NCBI GenBank assembly: GCA_038501195.1
Contig: JBBPUQ010000006.1
Location: 3,038,001-3,102,000, forward strand
Source of the DNA: Nemania diffusa
Taxonomy: Eukaryota > Ascomycota > Sordariomycetes > Xylariales > Xylariaceae
Length of the DNA stretch: 64,000 nt
Direction of reading: 5' to 3'
Shown here piece by piece: positions 47,924 to 60,175 of this stretch. Positions within the stretch are counted from its first letter, which is position 1; each line of letters opens with the position of its first letter. Below the pieces are notes generated by a model. That model was not told the origin of the DNA. It made no database searches and was given only the letters and a program-made list of their open reading frames with translations. The translations under genes and the position numbers were made by a program.

Positions 47924-48225
47924 GAGATGAGAAGTTGCCTTAATTATGTTTATCGGTACTGCTGGTATCGATGGAATTGGCCTCTGGGCGGAATTCTTTC
48001 ATGTTTAGTCAGGACTCGAAGGTTGGCCCCCCCATGATCCCGGCTGCCTTCATATTAAATAGGTCAATAATTTGTAAATGCATTGCTACAATCTTAAGAT
48101 CGATCTCAGTCTAGTTGTTAACCCTTTGATTTCTGAGGGGTAGTAGGGTAGTAGGGTAGTGCGTAGATATCGTACACTATTCGAAAATAGCTATACCGTG
48201 CTGATACGTTTGTCGAAGACCAATA
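47924..48225. other. Short intergenic interval with TAGTAGGG repeat
   Basis: Between the chitinase-like remnant and the orphan ORF; it contains three tandem TAGTAGGG-like units at about 48140-48160 and nothing else recognisable. Confidence 0.6.
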
Positions 48226-48924
48226 CTACCATTGAATCTTTCCTTGCATAAAAGCTGTTCTATACTTCTCATCCAAGTCGAGCCAGTCACGCGAGTTCTC
48301 GGCGACCAACCTCAGCCTTATGTTAAATCCAGACGGTCCATCGAGAGTAGGAACATGGACCAGAAAAGTCCCAAGTTCAGTGATTTCATCTCCGTAAATT
48401 TCTTTCTTTTGATCCAAAGTCAGCTGGCCATCCGGTAGATCGTGTAAGAGAAGATATACACCGTCTCTTTCGTACTGATCACTCCCAACAATGACCGCAA
48501 GGCCGCGGAAATAGTTTGAGTCGGTAGCGTAGCTATTGAGAGCCCGACACCCAGTCGCATAGTGCTTGAGGATGTCTGCTATAGGGGCATGCAGGCAGAA
48601 GTACACATCCAATCGAACAAGATCACAGTCATCAAAGTTGACTAGCACGTGCTCTAGAAACTTGCGCGCCAAAATTTCGCGATCTGAAGCAAGTGGAATC
48701 TCATAAGTTATGTATACTTGAAAAGTAAAGAGAGGTGGCAGGATGGTGTCGCGTGACGAAATTCCACGATAAACAGATATGGCAGGGCAAGAGTCGCAGT
48801 CAGTGAACGCGAGCTGAGATATGACATAGTTAGGCGCTGGAGCGAGCGTCATCGCGCTACTTAGTATGAGCGCAAATAAAGAACGAGGTGCTAAGTATCG
48901 TGGAAGATACGATTTGCGTGGCAA
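48226..48924 (-). CDS. Orphan protein of unknown function
   Basis: A 232-aa open frame with mixed, protein-like composition. I do not recognise it. The N-terminal 30 residues are basic then hydrophobic (SLFALILSSAMTLAPAP), like a signal peptide or membrane anchor, though the Met at 48852 is another possible start. Residues 43-46 form CDSC, two further cysteines are at CDL and CRA, and the middle has an alternating hydrophobic pattern (LVRLDVYFCLHAPI, RGLAVIVGSDQYE) suggesting alpha/beta structure. It stands alone between the degenerate LysM/chitinase pair and the alcohol dehydrogenase gene. It could be one exon of a longer gene. Confidence 0.5.
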   Translation of the reverse strand: MPRKSYLPRYLAPRSLFALILSSAMTLAPAPNYVISQLAFTDCDSCPAISVYRGISSRDTILPPLFTFQVYITYEIPLASDREILARKFLEHVLVNFDDCDLVRLDVYFCLHAPIADILKHYATGCRALNSYATDSNYFRGLAVIVGSDQYERDGVYLLLHDLPDGQLTLDQKKEIYGDEITELGTFLVHVPTLDGPSGFNIRLRLVAENSRDWLDLDEKYRTAFMQGKIQW

Positions 48925-49552
48925 AGGCTCGAGACTCGATAAGACGAAGGTGACTGCAGTCGATTGATTGATATATAGACGTATAGGTACCTACTAGATA
49001 AAGGAGCGACCAAACCTGAGCTATAAGGTGAAGCCGTCGCACAGCCACGATGCAAAACGCGACTGGTAGACGGTGAGGTGGAGATTGATGTTGTAGAAGA
49101 AATGAAGGTAATTGACGTGGAACCCACGTGAGGAGTACTGTAATCCTTGTATATCCGTCATACTTTCCCTCGCCACACCTTGCGCCACAATTATATGTTC
49201 ACTAAGAGGTCACGTAAAGGCAGTAGTAAGGCAAATGTAGTATGGGGGCTTCAACTTTGTATGTTAGAACGTCTAGCCCTAGATAGAGGCTTCCATATCG
49301 ACTTCTCAGCTTTTGTGTGCATACTGAGGTTCGTCTAGTACAATGCTCATGTGTTTCCTGTATCACTAGCAACATGCCTTTTAAAGGCGATAGAGGAGGG
49401 CGTTGCAGATCTTATTGTAACTAGTATGGCGGTTTTCTCTATGCTACTTGAACTAAGTATCCATCAAGACAGTACCTAACATCCTATTTTTATGATATTT
49501 TAAACTCATTCATTCGTCCATTCATGCCTATTTAGTTGGTTGAAGATAGAAC
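48925..49552. other. Intergenic interval
   Basis: About 0.6 kb with no supported exon; it contains the promoter of the orphan gene and the 3' flank of the alcohol dehydrogenase gene. Confidence 0.5.
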
Positions 49553-50740
49553 TCATGGCACTATGACAGCACGGAAACGGACTTTTCCGCTTAGCATAGC
49601 CTCTGTTGTATTCATGATTAGCTTATGCCCTCAATGTCTTGGAAAACTACAGTAGTAGTGGTGAATGGGGTGACATACCATAGGCGTCTTGTGCTTTATC
49701 CAGGGGGAATGTCTGTACCATGCAGTTGATGTCCTTCAGCTCGGTGTATGCTATCGCTTCTTCGGAGTCCTTGGCATGACCGCTTGGCCAGCTCTGGACC
49801 GATACACCATACTTCAACATTACCCCGGTGTTAACAGAAAGTTCGCCCGGCACACTAAGAACAAGGAGCTTGCCGAGGACGCCGAGGCCGGTGATCAGCG
49901 GCGTGATAGACTCGGCGGTCGGCGCCGTAGCGACTACCAGGCTAGCGCTCCCTAGTGCCTTCAAAGCAGTGCCGACATCGCCCTTGTTGGAGTCAATGTA
50001 CTCGTGCGCTCCGAGCTGACGAGCGAACTTTTCCTTTTCAGAGCCGCGTGAAATAGCGGTAACACGGTAACCCATGCTAGCAGCGTACTGAATCGCAAGA
50101 TGTCCGAGACCGCCTAGGCCCTGGATGGCGACTCGGTCGCCGATGGGAATGTTCATGTGTCGGATAGAGTTGAATACTGTCATGCCAGCGCAGAGAATAG
50201 GGGCATACTTGGCAGCATCAACATTTTCAGGGATCCGCACGGTCGCCTCAGGGCGGAGAATAGTATACTCAGCATCTAATACAAACGAACAAGTAGCAGT
50301 AATTAGCTGGGTGTTCGCATCTCCTTTTGACCCCCCGAAGACAGAGAGTGTGAATTAGGTGATAACTTACATCCACCGGCCTTAGTCTCGCCGTTGATGA
50401 CCTGGTTATCGCACATCTGGAACCACCCCTTCGAGCATGCCGTGCATGAGCCGTCGTGGCCACCGTGCCAGCCCCCGCCAACGCGGTCCCCTGTTTTCCA
50501 GGCGGTCACGCCATCACCGACAGCAGCGACACGACCGATGATCTCGTGGCCCGGGCAGAGCGGAAAGCCGCCGCCCATGGCGTTGTTCTGAGCGAACATG
50601 TCGGAGAAGCAGACACCGCAAGCCTCAACCTTGACGAGGATTTCACCGCTCGCAGGCTTCTTCAAAGGCGTCTCCTGGATGACCAATGCCTGTCCCATTC
50701 CAGGGAACACGGCATGTCGGTAGGTGCTAGGAAGAGACAT
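49553..50740 (-). CDS. Zinc-type alcohol dehydrogenase
   Basis: Three exons (50740-50371, 50275-49679, 49602-49553) join in phase to 338 aa, the usual length for medium-chain dehydrogenases. The catalytic zinc site is visible: CGVCFSD (Cys44), GHE (His65, Glu66). The NAD(P)-binding Rossmann motif is GLGGLGHLAIQYAASMG, and the last exon encodes the family's YEAMLSGKVRFRAVIV ending. In the structural-zinc lobe, GGHDGSCTACSKGWFQMC has three cysteines with Asp where many family members have the first of four. It should oxidise alcohols or reduce aldehydes in the cytosol; next to A-T-R enzymes an aldehyde reductase role is plausible. Confidence 0.93.
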
Positions 50741-51812
50741 CGTGATGAATGCAGCACTAATAGTTAATCACTGAGTGAATGGTTCGCTCTCACGCTCGGT
50801 CGCTAGTTAAAAGCCAGCTTTCTTGATGTACGACTGAACCGAGAGTTGAGCGACGAGATTGATGCATCAGTGCGCTTTCTTGGCCCGGATGAAAGGCCAT
50901 TTTATGAGCAGCCATCAGTCGACGAAGTCCCCTCTCTTGCTGTGAATCATGCAAGAAACGCAAACACAAAGGCGGATCGAGTGACGCAAAAGGCCACCGG
51001 AAATGGGGCATTGTATCGGCGCTGGCGAATGTAAGCCGATCGGATTTCTGGATCTGAGCCCTACCGGATTTATCAAAGAAATATGGACTTGTAAAGCCGA
51101 TGCGCTGAAACCAGGCCAATGCTTATCCCGCTTGAGTGGGGTCATGCCCGCCATCCGCGGGGACTAGGCCAATTGGAGCTGTCGGAGTTCTGCGCTGAAT
51201 GCTGTGCGACCATAACCCCTCAATTGATGTCTCACTATCGACCGATTGAAAATTACCACGATTACCTACCGCATCCCTTGAGGTGTTTCAGGGGTGTGGT
51301 GGTATAATGTTCTCACAGTACGCCTCACTAATGCGGAGATGAGGAATCTAAACCCGACTCGAAGGTATACCTATTACAAAGTCAAGTATTCTCCAAGTAT
51401 TTAGAGTATAGGACTTATTTGTCATTTGTAAGTTACCACTACAATAGGAATTGTTATATTTCTTTTCTTTCTATTCTTCTCTACTAAGAATTTCGTAATC
51501 GTGTAGATGTTTCGGTACATCTATTAGTGGGTACCTAGTAGACTACATGTACGTACCTGGTAGCCACTAGATAGAGCCGCCCTAGGTACGGGAACTAATG
51601 TACCCCAATCCGTTTAGTCTTGCGCTAGTCTAGTAATTTACTACCTAGTTCCCTTACGACAAACAATGCTGAACCGTATACTCACAAATTAGGGTATTCC
51701 GATTAAAACTACTTCTACAGATTATATCTATCTATTTAGATACTTCTAGGCATAGTCATAGCAATTTTCAATCTCCCAGCCAACGCGTGTAAATAAATAG
51801 TTGCCAAGCAAA
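50741..51812. other. Intergenic interval of about 1.1 kb
   Basis: It contains the promoter of the alcohol dehydrogenase gene and the 3' flank of the transporter gene. Short open frames overlap here on both strands without domain signatures. From about 51.3 kb the DNA is AT-rich. Confidence 0.5.
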
Positions 51813-53650
51813 CTAAAAGACGGCCGCCTCTGGTCTCGGCTCCCCGGGTTTCCGCCCTTTAGCAGCCACAAATCTCGACCGGGTCAGAAACAACGAGCAG
51901 ACCGTGTGCAGCGCCCCGCCCGCGATCACGAGGATCCAGACCTTGCCAATCGCGTCCACGATGACGTCGATGACGGCGTCGCGGGTCGCGGGCGGCACGC
52001 TGGTCAGTATATCGCTGCGCGCGCCGGCGATGGCGGCCTGGATGTCGGCGTCGCTGTACTCGGGGCCGAGGATGCGGCGTGTGCCGTCGAAGCTCTGCGT
52101 CTGGAAGATGGCGCTGGCGATGGCGAGCCCAATGAGCTGGCTCGACCCCTGCGAGATGTTGATGTACTGGATCAGCTCGGCCGCGCGCGCCGGCTCGACC
52201 AGCTGGTTGCCGATCGCGTAGGCCGCCTGGCTCGTGGTCATGCCCACGCCTAGTAGGATCGCGTACCCGATGAGGTTTGCGTTAGCCGTCTCCTTAGTCA
52301 CCGTGTACATGGCCGCGGCGCCGGCTTCGAGGAAGAGCCCCGACACGAGGAACCAGACCATGTGGTGTCCTGTGCGGCCCATTAGGGCGCCGCAGAGCAG
52401 AACCGAAGCAACGTAGAAGGCGATGTAGGGAAGCAGGGCGACCGCAGCCTGTGTGCCCGAAGAACCGTCGACAAAGAGGTGGAAGAACGGGATGTAGTAG
52501 ATAGCGACGAACAAGCTCGCGCCTCCGCTGCACGACATGATGATGTACAGGAGCACGAGCTGCGGATTCCTGAGGAAATCGCAGGGAAATAGGCGGTTGC
52601 TGCTGTCGGTCAAGAACATGAACTTCTGCTGCACGGCAAAGGCAATCGAGAGTACGGCGAACACGACGATGTTGGCAATTGTCCGCCCGTCATCCCACGC
52701 CCACACAACACCACCACTCAGAAATCCCAACGTGAAGGCCGTGAACAGCCCCCAGCTCAGGACAATGCCCAGCCAGTCCATAAGTTTCACCTTAGCCGAT
52801 AGTGACATGTATGATAGCCGTGGGATCGAAGGAATCACAAATAAGTAAATGGGAGCGGTGACACCGAAAATCACCAAATTTAGATAGAAGCCCTGTAGTG
52901 TTTTTTCCTCGCGTTAGTTGAATTATGGCCAATAAATGCGTAGTCCATAGCAGGAAGTCCGCAATAGAAAAGGGGGAGGCCATCAAATCTCACCCATCGC
53001 CAAGTTGCCGAGCTATCAGCCAGCAGACCGCCCACCACCGGGCCAAGAATGCACCCGCTACCATAGACGAACCCAGTGATTCCGACGTAAAGGGGCTGCT
53101 CCTTCGGCAGAACGAGGGCCGTCGATAGGTTCAGCGTGCCAAGGTACATGCCCGCGCCCCCGAACCCGGCCCAGACACGGCCCACGATCAAGGCGTTCAT
53201 AGTGGGCGCCGCACCGCAGAGCGCGCTCGCCGCGGAGAAGTTCAGCAGGCAGGAGATGAACACGCATTTGTTGTCGAAGATGCCGTAGGCTTTCCCCAGT
53301 GGTAGGATGCCGGCCGCCGACCCCAGGGTGAACCCGACGCCCAGCCAACCCAACCGCTCCGTGTCGTGGAATGCGTCCGAGACGGCGCCCTGGATGTCGG
53401 CCGCAATGGTATTGTCGAGCCCAAATAATAGATTCGCTGAGAAGATGGCAAAGCAGACTAGAAACCACCGAAACCCTCTAATGGAGCGCTCCTGTGGCTT
53501 GACCAAGTCCTCGCTGCTGTTCTCCGAAGTCTTTTCTGTGGTGACATCTTGCTGTGAGCTCTTGTGTTCTTGAGCTGGCTCTAGATGTAGCTCTTCATGT
53601 TCGTTTGATGCCTCACGGGGCGTTGACTGGTTAGGAGTATTCTCCATCAT
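51813..53650 (-). CDS. MFS multidrug/metabolite exporter, DHA2 type (14 TM)
   Basis: Exons 53650-52994 and 52892-51813 (intron 101 nt, donor GTGAGA, acceptor TACAG) join in phase to 578 aa. An ~60-residue hydrophilic Glu/Ser-rich N-terminus precedes the first helix (FRWFLVCFAIFSANLLFGLD). Segments LGWLGVGFTLGSAAGILPLG and GKAYGIFDNKCVF form a variant of MFS motif A, and GITGFVYGSGCILGPVVGG is the motif C region typical of antiporters. I count about 14 hydrophobic helices. The family exports drugs and fungal secondary metabolites across the plasma membrane by proton antiport. Its place between the dehydrogenase and the regulator suggests export or self-protection for the cluster product. Confidence 0.92.
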
Positions 53651-54503
53651 GATACCTCAAAATTTGCATGAGATGCAAGGGGTGTTGACGAGATCCGTAC
53701 GCGATGGTTTGGGATTCTCGCCGTTCTAGACGTGTTCGTCCTTCACCATCTAATATTACCTATCTTAACAGGGAATGTTAGTTTACTTGGCACTCTCCTC
53801 CGTGCACGCACACATGGATTTACTGTCTCTATCTAAATCCGAACCCACTTGCAAAGCTCCTTGTTCCATCTCCGAATAATATATTGTATCAGACGTACAT
53901 AGCCCTTTGTGTTACTATGACAGTTTTCAGCCTCATCAAATACTCCGAAACTCCTTGCAGAAACAGGGAGGAATGGTGCGCGGGTATCTATCTAGAAAAC
54001 CCAGCTATTTGTAGCGTACCTGCGGTGTGGCGTTGTACAGGAGTGGCTCCGATTGGCTATTAGACTAAGTACATTCATCGGCAATCACTTGATTAAACTG
54101 ATGAGAGCATGCGTAGGTTAGTACTATTAATCACTGAGGTGAGACAAGAGGCCGGAACCGCAGGTAAGCTTACCTAGGTAACACACTGTTGAACGGTAGA
54201 CGGTAGGTACCCAAGGACTCTAATGATCCTACACGTACCTCCGTACTCCTATCTAGACACACCGTTACGTCTCATCTAATAATTATTAGTGTGTCGGCGG
54301 CTGTTGTGGCGTGCATTAGAGATGCCAAAGACACGACGCGACGATAATACCTTTCTATGAGTACAAACTAGATCGTTTAGATTTGTATAGTAGTGCAAAT
54401 GTGGTAGAAGGGGCTAGGTAAATGTCCAATTGATACCTCGATTCAAACGAGGCTCACTAAATATAATATAAGTCTACATACCAGGACTCCTAGCTATATT
54501 ACT
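53651..54503. other. Intergenic interval
   Basis: About 0.85 kb of AT-rich DNA, holding the transporter promoter and the 3' flank of the second regulator gene. TACCTAGG and GTACCT words recur. No exon is supported. Confidence 0.5.
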
Positions 54504-57042
54504 CTAATGTATCAATTCCATACTACCTTGATCGGTATAATCAAGTGTAGAGTCGATATCTATTGATCCAGATAGTAGTTCCTTTAGGGCAGCAAGGGCT
54601 GCTTCGTCTAATTCCGGGAAATGAGTGCTGCTAGAATACTCGCAAGGGACTGCATTTCCCTGACTTGTCTGCAGCATCATCGCCGAGCCTAGACCATGCA
54701 CTTCGGTTTCCGCCGCTCGCCCCTTTTCGAATAAGGTAGTAACATGATCGATGGTAGCCCTCAGTTTGCGCATTACATTGGCCGCACTAACACCCGCAGC
54801 GAAGCTTTTACCGAATATCTCCAGGACCTCAATCGCAGTAACAATAGCGTTTCGTGCTTCCCGACCTAGAGGCTCGCCCACACGCGTGAGCGCGAAGCCT
54901 ACTAGTGTTATCGCACAGTTCCACTGCCAATGGAAGGCCTCGTACCACCCGGCGAGAATGTCAGTCGTTGTCAGTACTTGGTGCATTATATGTGTAAGCG
55001 TTATTGCGTGGTTTGCGCAGTTGTTGGCGCATAATTCTGCTATAGTCGAGCCGTATTCGCTTGTCGCAGAAGCGTACACTAACTCGTACAAGACGTAGGG
55101 CCGCCATAACGTCACACATAGAGTATGATAAAGTAATTCTAATGTGAGGCGTTGATGCTGCACCCAAGATGGTGCGAATTGTTCCATGTCAAGGGGCCGA
55201 CGGTCTGTCGAGAGGGAACTACCGTCACTTTTCCGCCGAGTCTTAAGTGCATCGGGAAGATCTTTAGCCCAAGAATCGAGGGATTTCATCCGTTCCACGA
55301 GAAAAGTAGCAGATATTTCCCTGACTTGGGGGTTTTCATCAGCCGAAAGATCCGTATAGCTACCATAGAAGGCGGTATAGATGCTCCGAGCAACGGTGAC
55401 AAGTCTGATGTGGTGAATGGTCCAGCTAAGCCACGTAACTTGGCTACTAAGCGTCGAAAAGCTCGAGCCTGACAGCGCAGCGACTTCGTGCTCGTCGCTA
55501 GGTAGGCTACACTTTATGTCAAATTGGTGGAGTATAAACGGCCGACCAAGATTCATGCTAATCTTGGTGTCGAGCACGTAAATTGACCACCACACTGTAT
55601 CGCTTGAAGTCAGCTTTCGTTACTTTGAGTATGATATTTCAGTGTTTTAAGACTGTGTGAAAGTTATACGACATGGTTCCCACCCAAGAAGCCCCTATAC
55701 TCAAAATATCGCCAGGACGAGAAGAAAACAGCTCCGAGGATTACTCACGACGCTTTCGCATCTCTATCTCCCGCCGTGGCATACCATGCGGTGCAGGGAG
55801 ATGGAGGCCAAGCATATGGGCCATATTGGCAGCAAGAGCCAAGGTGTTGCAGGCCATATTTTGAAACGAGGCACAGCTCAACCATATGACCTCTAATATG
55901 GTACACTGTAGAGTCGATAAGGTAGGGCTTTCCGTCTCACACGAAAGGAGTCTCTGGCATTGGTGGTATTGCCAAAGGCCAGCAATAGACGCATCATTTG
56001 CGTCGATATCCTCACTGCGCCACAGATGACTACCACCAGTCTGCCCTTGGTTTCTAGCCATCCCGTACTGCATGCAAATGGCGATGACAATGTCAACGAG
56101 AGCCGACGGCTTGCGTTTCTCCCTAGACTCAACCCAGAGAGATTTATAATATTGCTTAAACTCTGTCTCGTCAAAAATAGCGAGCGAGGTATGGTAAGAT
56201 TGCCAGAAAAGGCCAAGGAAGTACTCTTCCTGGGTGGCAGTCAAGCGCCCGTTATTTTTCATTGGGTCGCTGCTACCACTATAATTATCATTAGAAGGGA
56301 GCCCACTGTGTGTGTCGATGTCATCCAGAGGGCTAGTTGGCGAGTCAAAGACTTTACTGGCTGAGTGCGGCTGCACGCATAGCTCTGCAAATGGCTGATG
56401 GAGCGCCGAGTTGATAAAATCGCTCATACGATTGATGAAGAAAAAAAGAGACGACTGTCCGTACCAGGTCTTCCGAAGTGACTTGGCCGTGCTAACGAGT
56501 ATGCCTCGTTGGAACCCGCCGGCTGCAAACTCATGAGCTGTGGTGGTTGGAGGTGGTGTTAGTGGCAAGTCAGGGGCTGAGCGGGAATAGAGATTTGGTT
56601 GTGACATAGCGGAAGACTCGCGAGTCCGCTTTCGTTCATCTTCAATTTCACTTTCTAGTTCCCGAACGCGTCGCTTTAGACGCTCGATCTCACGAAAAGC
56701 ATGTGGAAGTGACTGGATTTCGCCAGATGGACTATTGCTGCATTCGGCTCCCCTGTTCTGGCAATTGGAGCAAGGCCGGTAGTGGTCGCACTTAATTCGA
56801 TGGATCCGACACCAGTCACTGGCGGGTTAGCACAAGCGTCCGGGGATGGAATCGGGAGAGTGAACCGGAAATGGAAGGGCGGCTTACCAGGCACGAGTTA
56901 CTTGGCTTCGTTTAGGGCGCGAAGGAGAGGGCCGTGAGACCTCGGACAACCCGAATCCTAGAGCGACGCCTCCAGGGTTCTTATTATTAGTTCTAGCACT
57001 CGGTGAGCCACCGCAGGCCGGCCCCGTGGCCGTATTGAACAT
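54504..57042 (-). CDS. Zn2Cys6 transcription factor, likely pathway regulator
   Basis: Three exons (57042-56888, 56818-55749, 55594-54504) join in phase to 771 aa. The zinc cluster is CDWCRIHRIKCDHYRPCSNC and then QNRGAEC (Cys52, 55, 62, 68, 71, 78), with the first cysteine codon split by intron 1. A short coiled coil (IERLKRRVRELESEIEDE) follows for dimerisation. The middle homology region (fungal-specific TF domain) runs from about residue 210 to 600, with the typical RKRLWWSIYVLD motif reconstituted across intron 2 and GRP downstream. It should be nuclear. It is divergent from the GMC oxidoreductase gene over a 1.06-kb interval and lies beside the MFS gene, the usual position of a cluster-specific regulator. 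Confidence 0.92.
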
Positions 57043-58103
57043 TGCAGTCCGGGTTTATGATGTAATCCCACGTTCCGGGCGGGCGGGTGTTCAGTCTAGG
57101 ATAGGAATTGGAGTAGAGTGTGGGGCAGCACAAAGATGTTTAAAACGACTGAGCCGGACGACGAAGTAAGAGAGTACACCATACCTATGCCAAATGGGCT
57201 GAAATGTTTTATCCGACCGAGCATGCAGTTACTAATCCAATCTTCAGACTGTAGACCTGCACATGATACATAATACTACGTTAATCATTCTTCGAGCTCA
57301 CGTTTTTTAGTCGGCAGGGCTCGGCTCGGTACTATTGAGATGGAAGATTACCCGAGTGGTGAGAATGGTGTGTCTTTATCCTTTCTACGAAGGACTGTAT
57401 TATAATCACGCCCAATTACGCCCAATTACGCGTTATGCAGGCACTGGCTAGTCTTATGTTCTTGTAAGCTGTGGCTCGTCTGGCCTGCAACCATTCGATA
57501 ACCCTGACTAAACCTACATGCAGCAGATAAAGTTGCAGCTATTAAAGGATCAAAAGCTTGTGAAACGGGCATCACGTTACTTCGGCTAATTGGAAGCTAT
57601 ACCAAGGCCGCCCTTTATCTATCCAGGTTGGGGAGACACTCGGTTAAAAGGATAAGAGGTACGCAGTATGTTGATTATTCCAAAATAGAACAAAATGCAT
57701 CTTCAGCCCTTTTCGACTCAGTCGAAGAGCTGAAAATAGATCTACCTGGTGAAAGCCACCTGCCATGAATTTCAAATCTAGGCAACTATACACAGTTTCT
57801 ATTAGAACTAATACATCGTAACACCGGATCCAACATGTCAGCTCCGGATCCTTTACTCAGCCACAGGCGATATTCCAGGCGAGAGAAACACTTAATAGGT
57901 CATGTGGGCTTAGGACGAAGAAGGCTGAAGGAAGGAAAGGAAATGAAAGAGGGCATTCCGAGTGCTAGTCAGCCGAATTTGCCTCTCCTAATGTTCTATA
58001 AAATGTGCGGTATCAGCCGCGTATTATTTGGATGGGCATCATCGTAGACGCTCATTCAGGATCCTAACTTTTCAAGCGCTAAACTGTTATCCATTGCTTC
58101 AAA
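57043..58103. promoter_or_regulatory. Divergent promoter of regulator and GMC gene
   Basis: About 1.06 kb between two divergent starts. It contains TTCCGGGCGGGCGGG near 57074 and CTCCGGATCC near 57842, CCGG-centred words like those in the core cluster promoters. The repeat ACGCCCAATT occurs twice in tandem near 57409-57428. No exon is supported. Confidence 0.45.
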
Positions 58104-60175
58104 ATGACGTCCATTTCACGGGTCGCCCTATTAGCGTCCTTAGCGGTCTCCGTATGTGGCAAGGCGATCCCCTCTCACCTCGAGGCCCGTCGCCTTCTCG
58201 GGTCTTCTTTTGGAATCCCTGGAGATGCTGCCACGTACGACTACGTGATTGTAGGCGGAGGTACCGCAGGCTTGACGCTGGCTACGCGATTAGTAGAACA
58301 GAAAGCGGGAAGCGTTGCCGTCGTTGAAGCCGGCACTTTCTACGAGATAGTTGGAAACACGAGTCAAGTCCCAGCGTATGATAGCTACTTTTCATCAAAG
58401 GGTGCCCATGATTGGAACCCTCTTGTTGACTGGGGCTATCAAACCACACCACAGGCTGTGAGTATCCAACTACAACTAATTGTACTAAGCCTAGTTTCGA
58501 TTCCATTGCTAAATTTTTAGTTAGGGAGCATACAACCAGTCCATCCATTATGCCCGAGGTAAAATGCTTGGAGGTAGCTCCGCTCGAAACTATATGGCCT
58601 ACCAACGTGGGACTGCGGGATCCTACAAGAGGTGGGCCGATGCGGTTGGCGATAGCAGCTACGAATTTCCTAATTTCCTGCCCTATTTCATGAAGAGCGT
58701 CAACTTCACTGGACCCAGTAACTCTCGGTTCGCTAATTCAACTCCGAGTTTTGATGCTAGCACTGTTGGCGCAAGAGATAGAAGCGGCCCGCTCTCTGTC
58801 ACTTTCCCTCACTATGCGCAAGCATTTGCTACGTGGGCAACAAAAGGTCTGCAGCAAATCGGTCTACCTATTATCAACGGCTTCCAGAGTGGGAATCTCT
58901 TGGGGCAATCCTATTCCATGTTCACAATCAACGCTGATACCATGGTGCGAGATTCTTCTGAAACCTCGTTCCTTCAAAAGGGGCTCCAATATCCCGACTT
59001 ATTGGTATACCAATTAACCCAGGCCAAACAAATCGTTTTCAAAGGAAAGACTGCCACTGGGGTTATAGTTGATACTGAGGGACTGCAATATACCTTGTCT
59101 GCAAGAAAGGAGGTTATTCTCTCTGCGGGTGTTTTCGGATCACCTCAGTTACTGATGGTCTCCGGTGTTGGGCCTGAGCAAACCCTGAAGCAGTTAGACA
59201 TTCCTGTCATTGCTAATCTCCCCGGTGTCGGTCAAGGCATGCAAGACCATATCTATTTCGGCATCACATATCGTGTTAACGCGCCCACTCTATCTGCTTT
59301 GCAGGATCCTGCCTTCGCCGCAGAGCAGGCAGCTCTTTATAATACAAAGGCTCTTGGACTGTATACGAGTCCGACGACTGACGTGTTAGCTTGGGAAAAG
59401 ATTCCTAACCGGCTTCGGAGTAAGTTTAGCAACCACACTCTGACAGCCTTCAAAGATTATCCAGCCGACTGGCCCGAGGTCGAATACATCACACTCTCTG
59501 GATACGTGGGACTCCAGGAGGACTCGAGGTTCGGCGCCCCGAAAGACGGTGCCAACTATGCCACTCTTGCAATCTCCACTGTGGCACCAAGATCACGGGG
59601 TTATGTGTCTATCCAATCGAATGATACTGCCGTGGCACCCATTATCAACCCCAACTTCTTGACTGACCAGGCCGACGTCGAGGTGTCAGTGGCTGCGTTC
59701 AAGCGTGTCCGGGAGTTTTGGCAAACAAAAACGATGCAGCAATTCGCCGTTGGCGACGAGGCGTTTCCAGGCAAGAATGTCACTACCGATGCTGACATTG
59801 AGGATATCGTTCGCCGAAGCTACAACACGATTTACCACGGCTCTTGTACCTGTGCTAGTAAGAAAACCTTAAATCCTTTCCAGTTCTCCCAATCCTGAGA
59901 TGCGTAGATATAGGTAGTTTGTTCTCTTACTAATAGAAAATTACAGTGGGTAAAAAGGAGGACCCAATGGCTGTTCTCGATAGCCAAGCCCGAGTGTATG
60001 GTGTTCAGGGGCTAAGGGTTGTCGATGCTGCTTCGTTCCCACTGCTAGTCCCGGGGCACCCACAATCGACTGTTTGTAGGTTCTACTACCATTCTTTCGG
60101 GTTTGAATTTATGCTAACCATGCCATAGATGCACTTGCCGAGAAGATTGCTTGTGATATTTCCGGAAATTGTTAA
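58104..60175 (+). CDS. Secreted GMC oxidoreductase
   Basis: Four exons (58104-58457, 58525-59857, 59947-60075, 60129-60175) join in phase to 620 aa. A signal peptide ([18 protein letters not shown]) starts the protein. The FAD dinucleotide motif is [16 protein letters not shown] (GGGTAG 51-56); GMC signature segments [14 protein letters not shown] and [16 protein letters not shown] follow. Active-site positions are intact: His556 in [10 protein letters not shown] and His600 in [10 protein letters not shown]. Several NxS/T sites suit a secreted glycoprotein. GMC oxidases and dehydrogenases of this type (aryl-alcohol oxidase, glucose oxidase, choline dehydrogenase-like, patulin synthase) oxidise alcohols with FAD. 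In this context, extracellular oxidation of an alcohol product is likely but the substrate is unknown. Confidence 0.94.
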
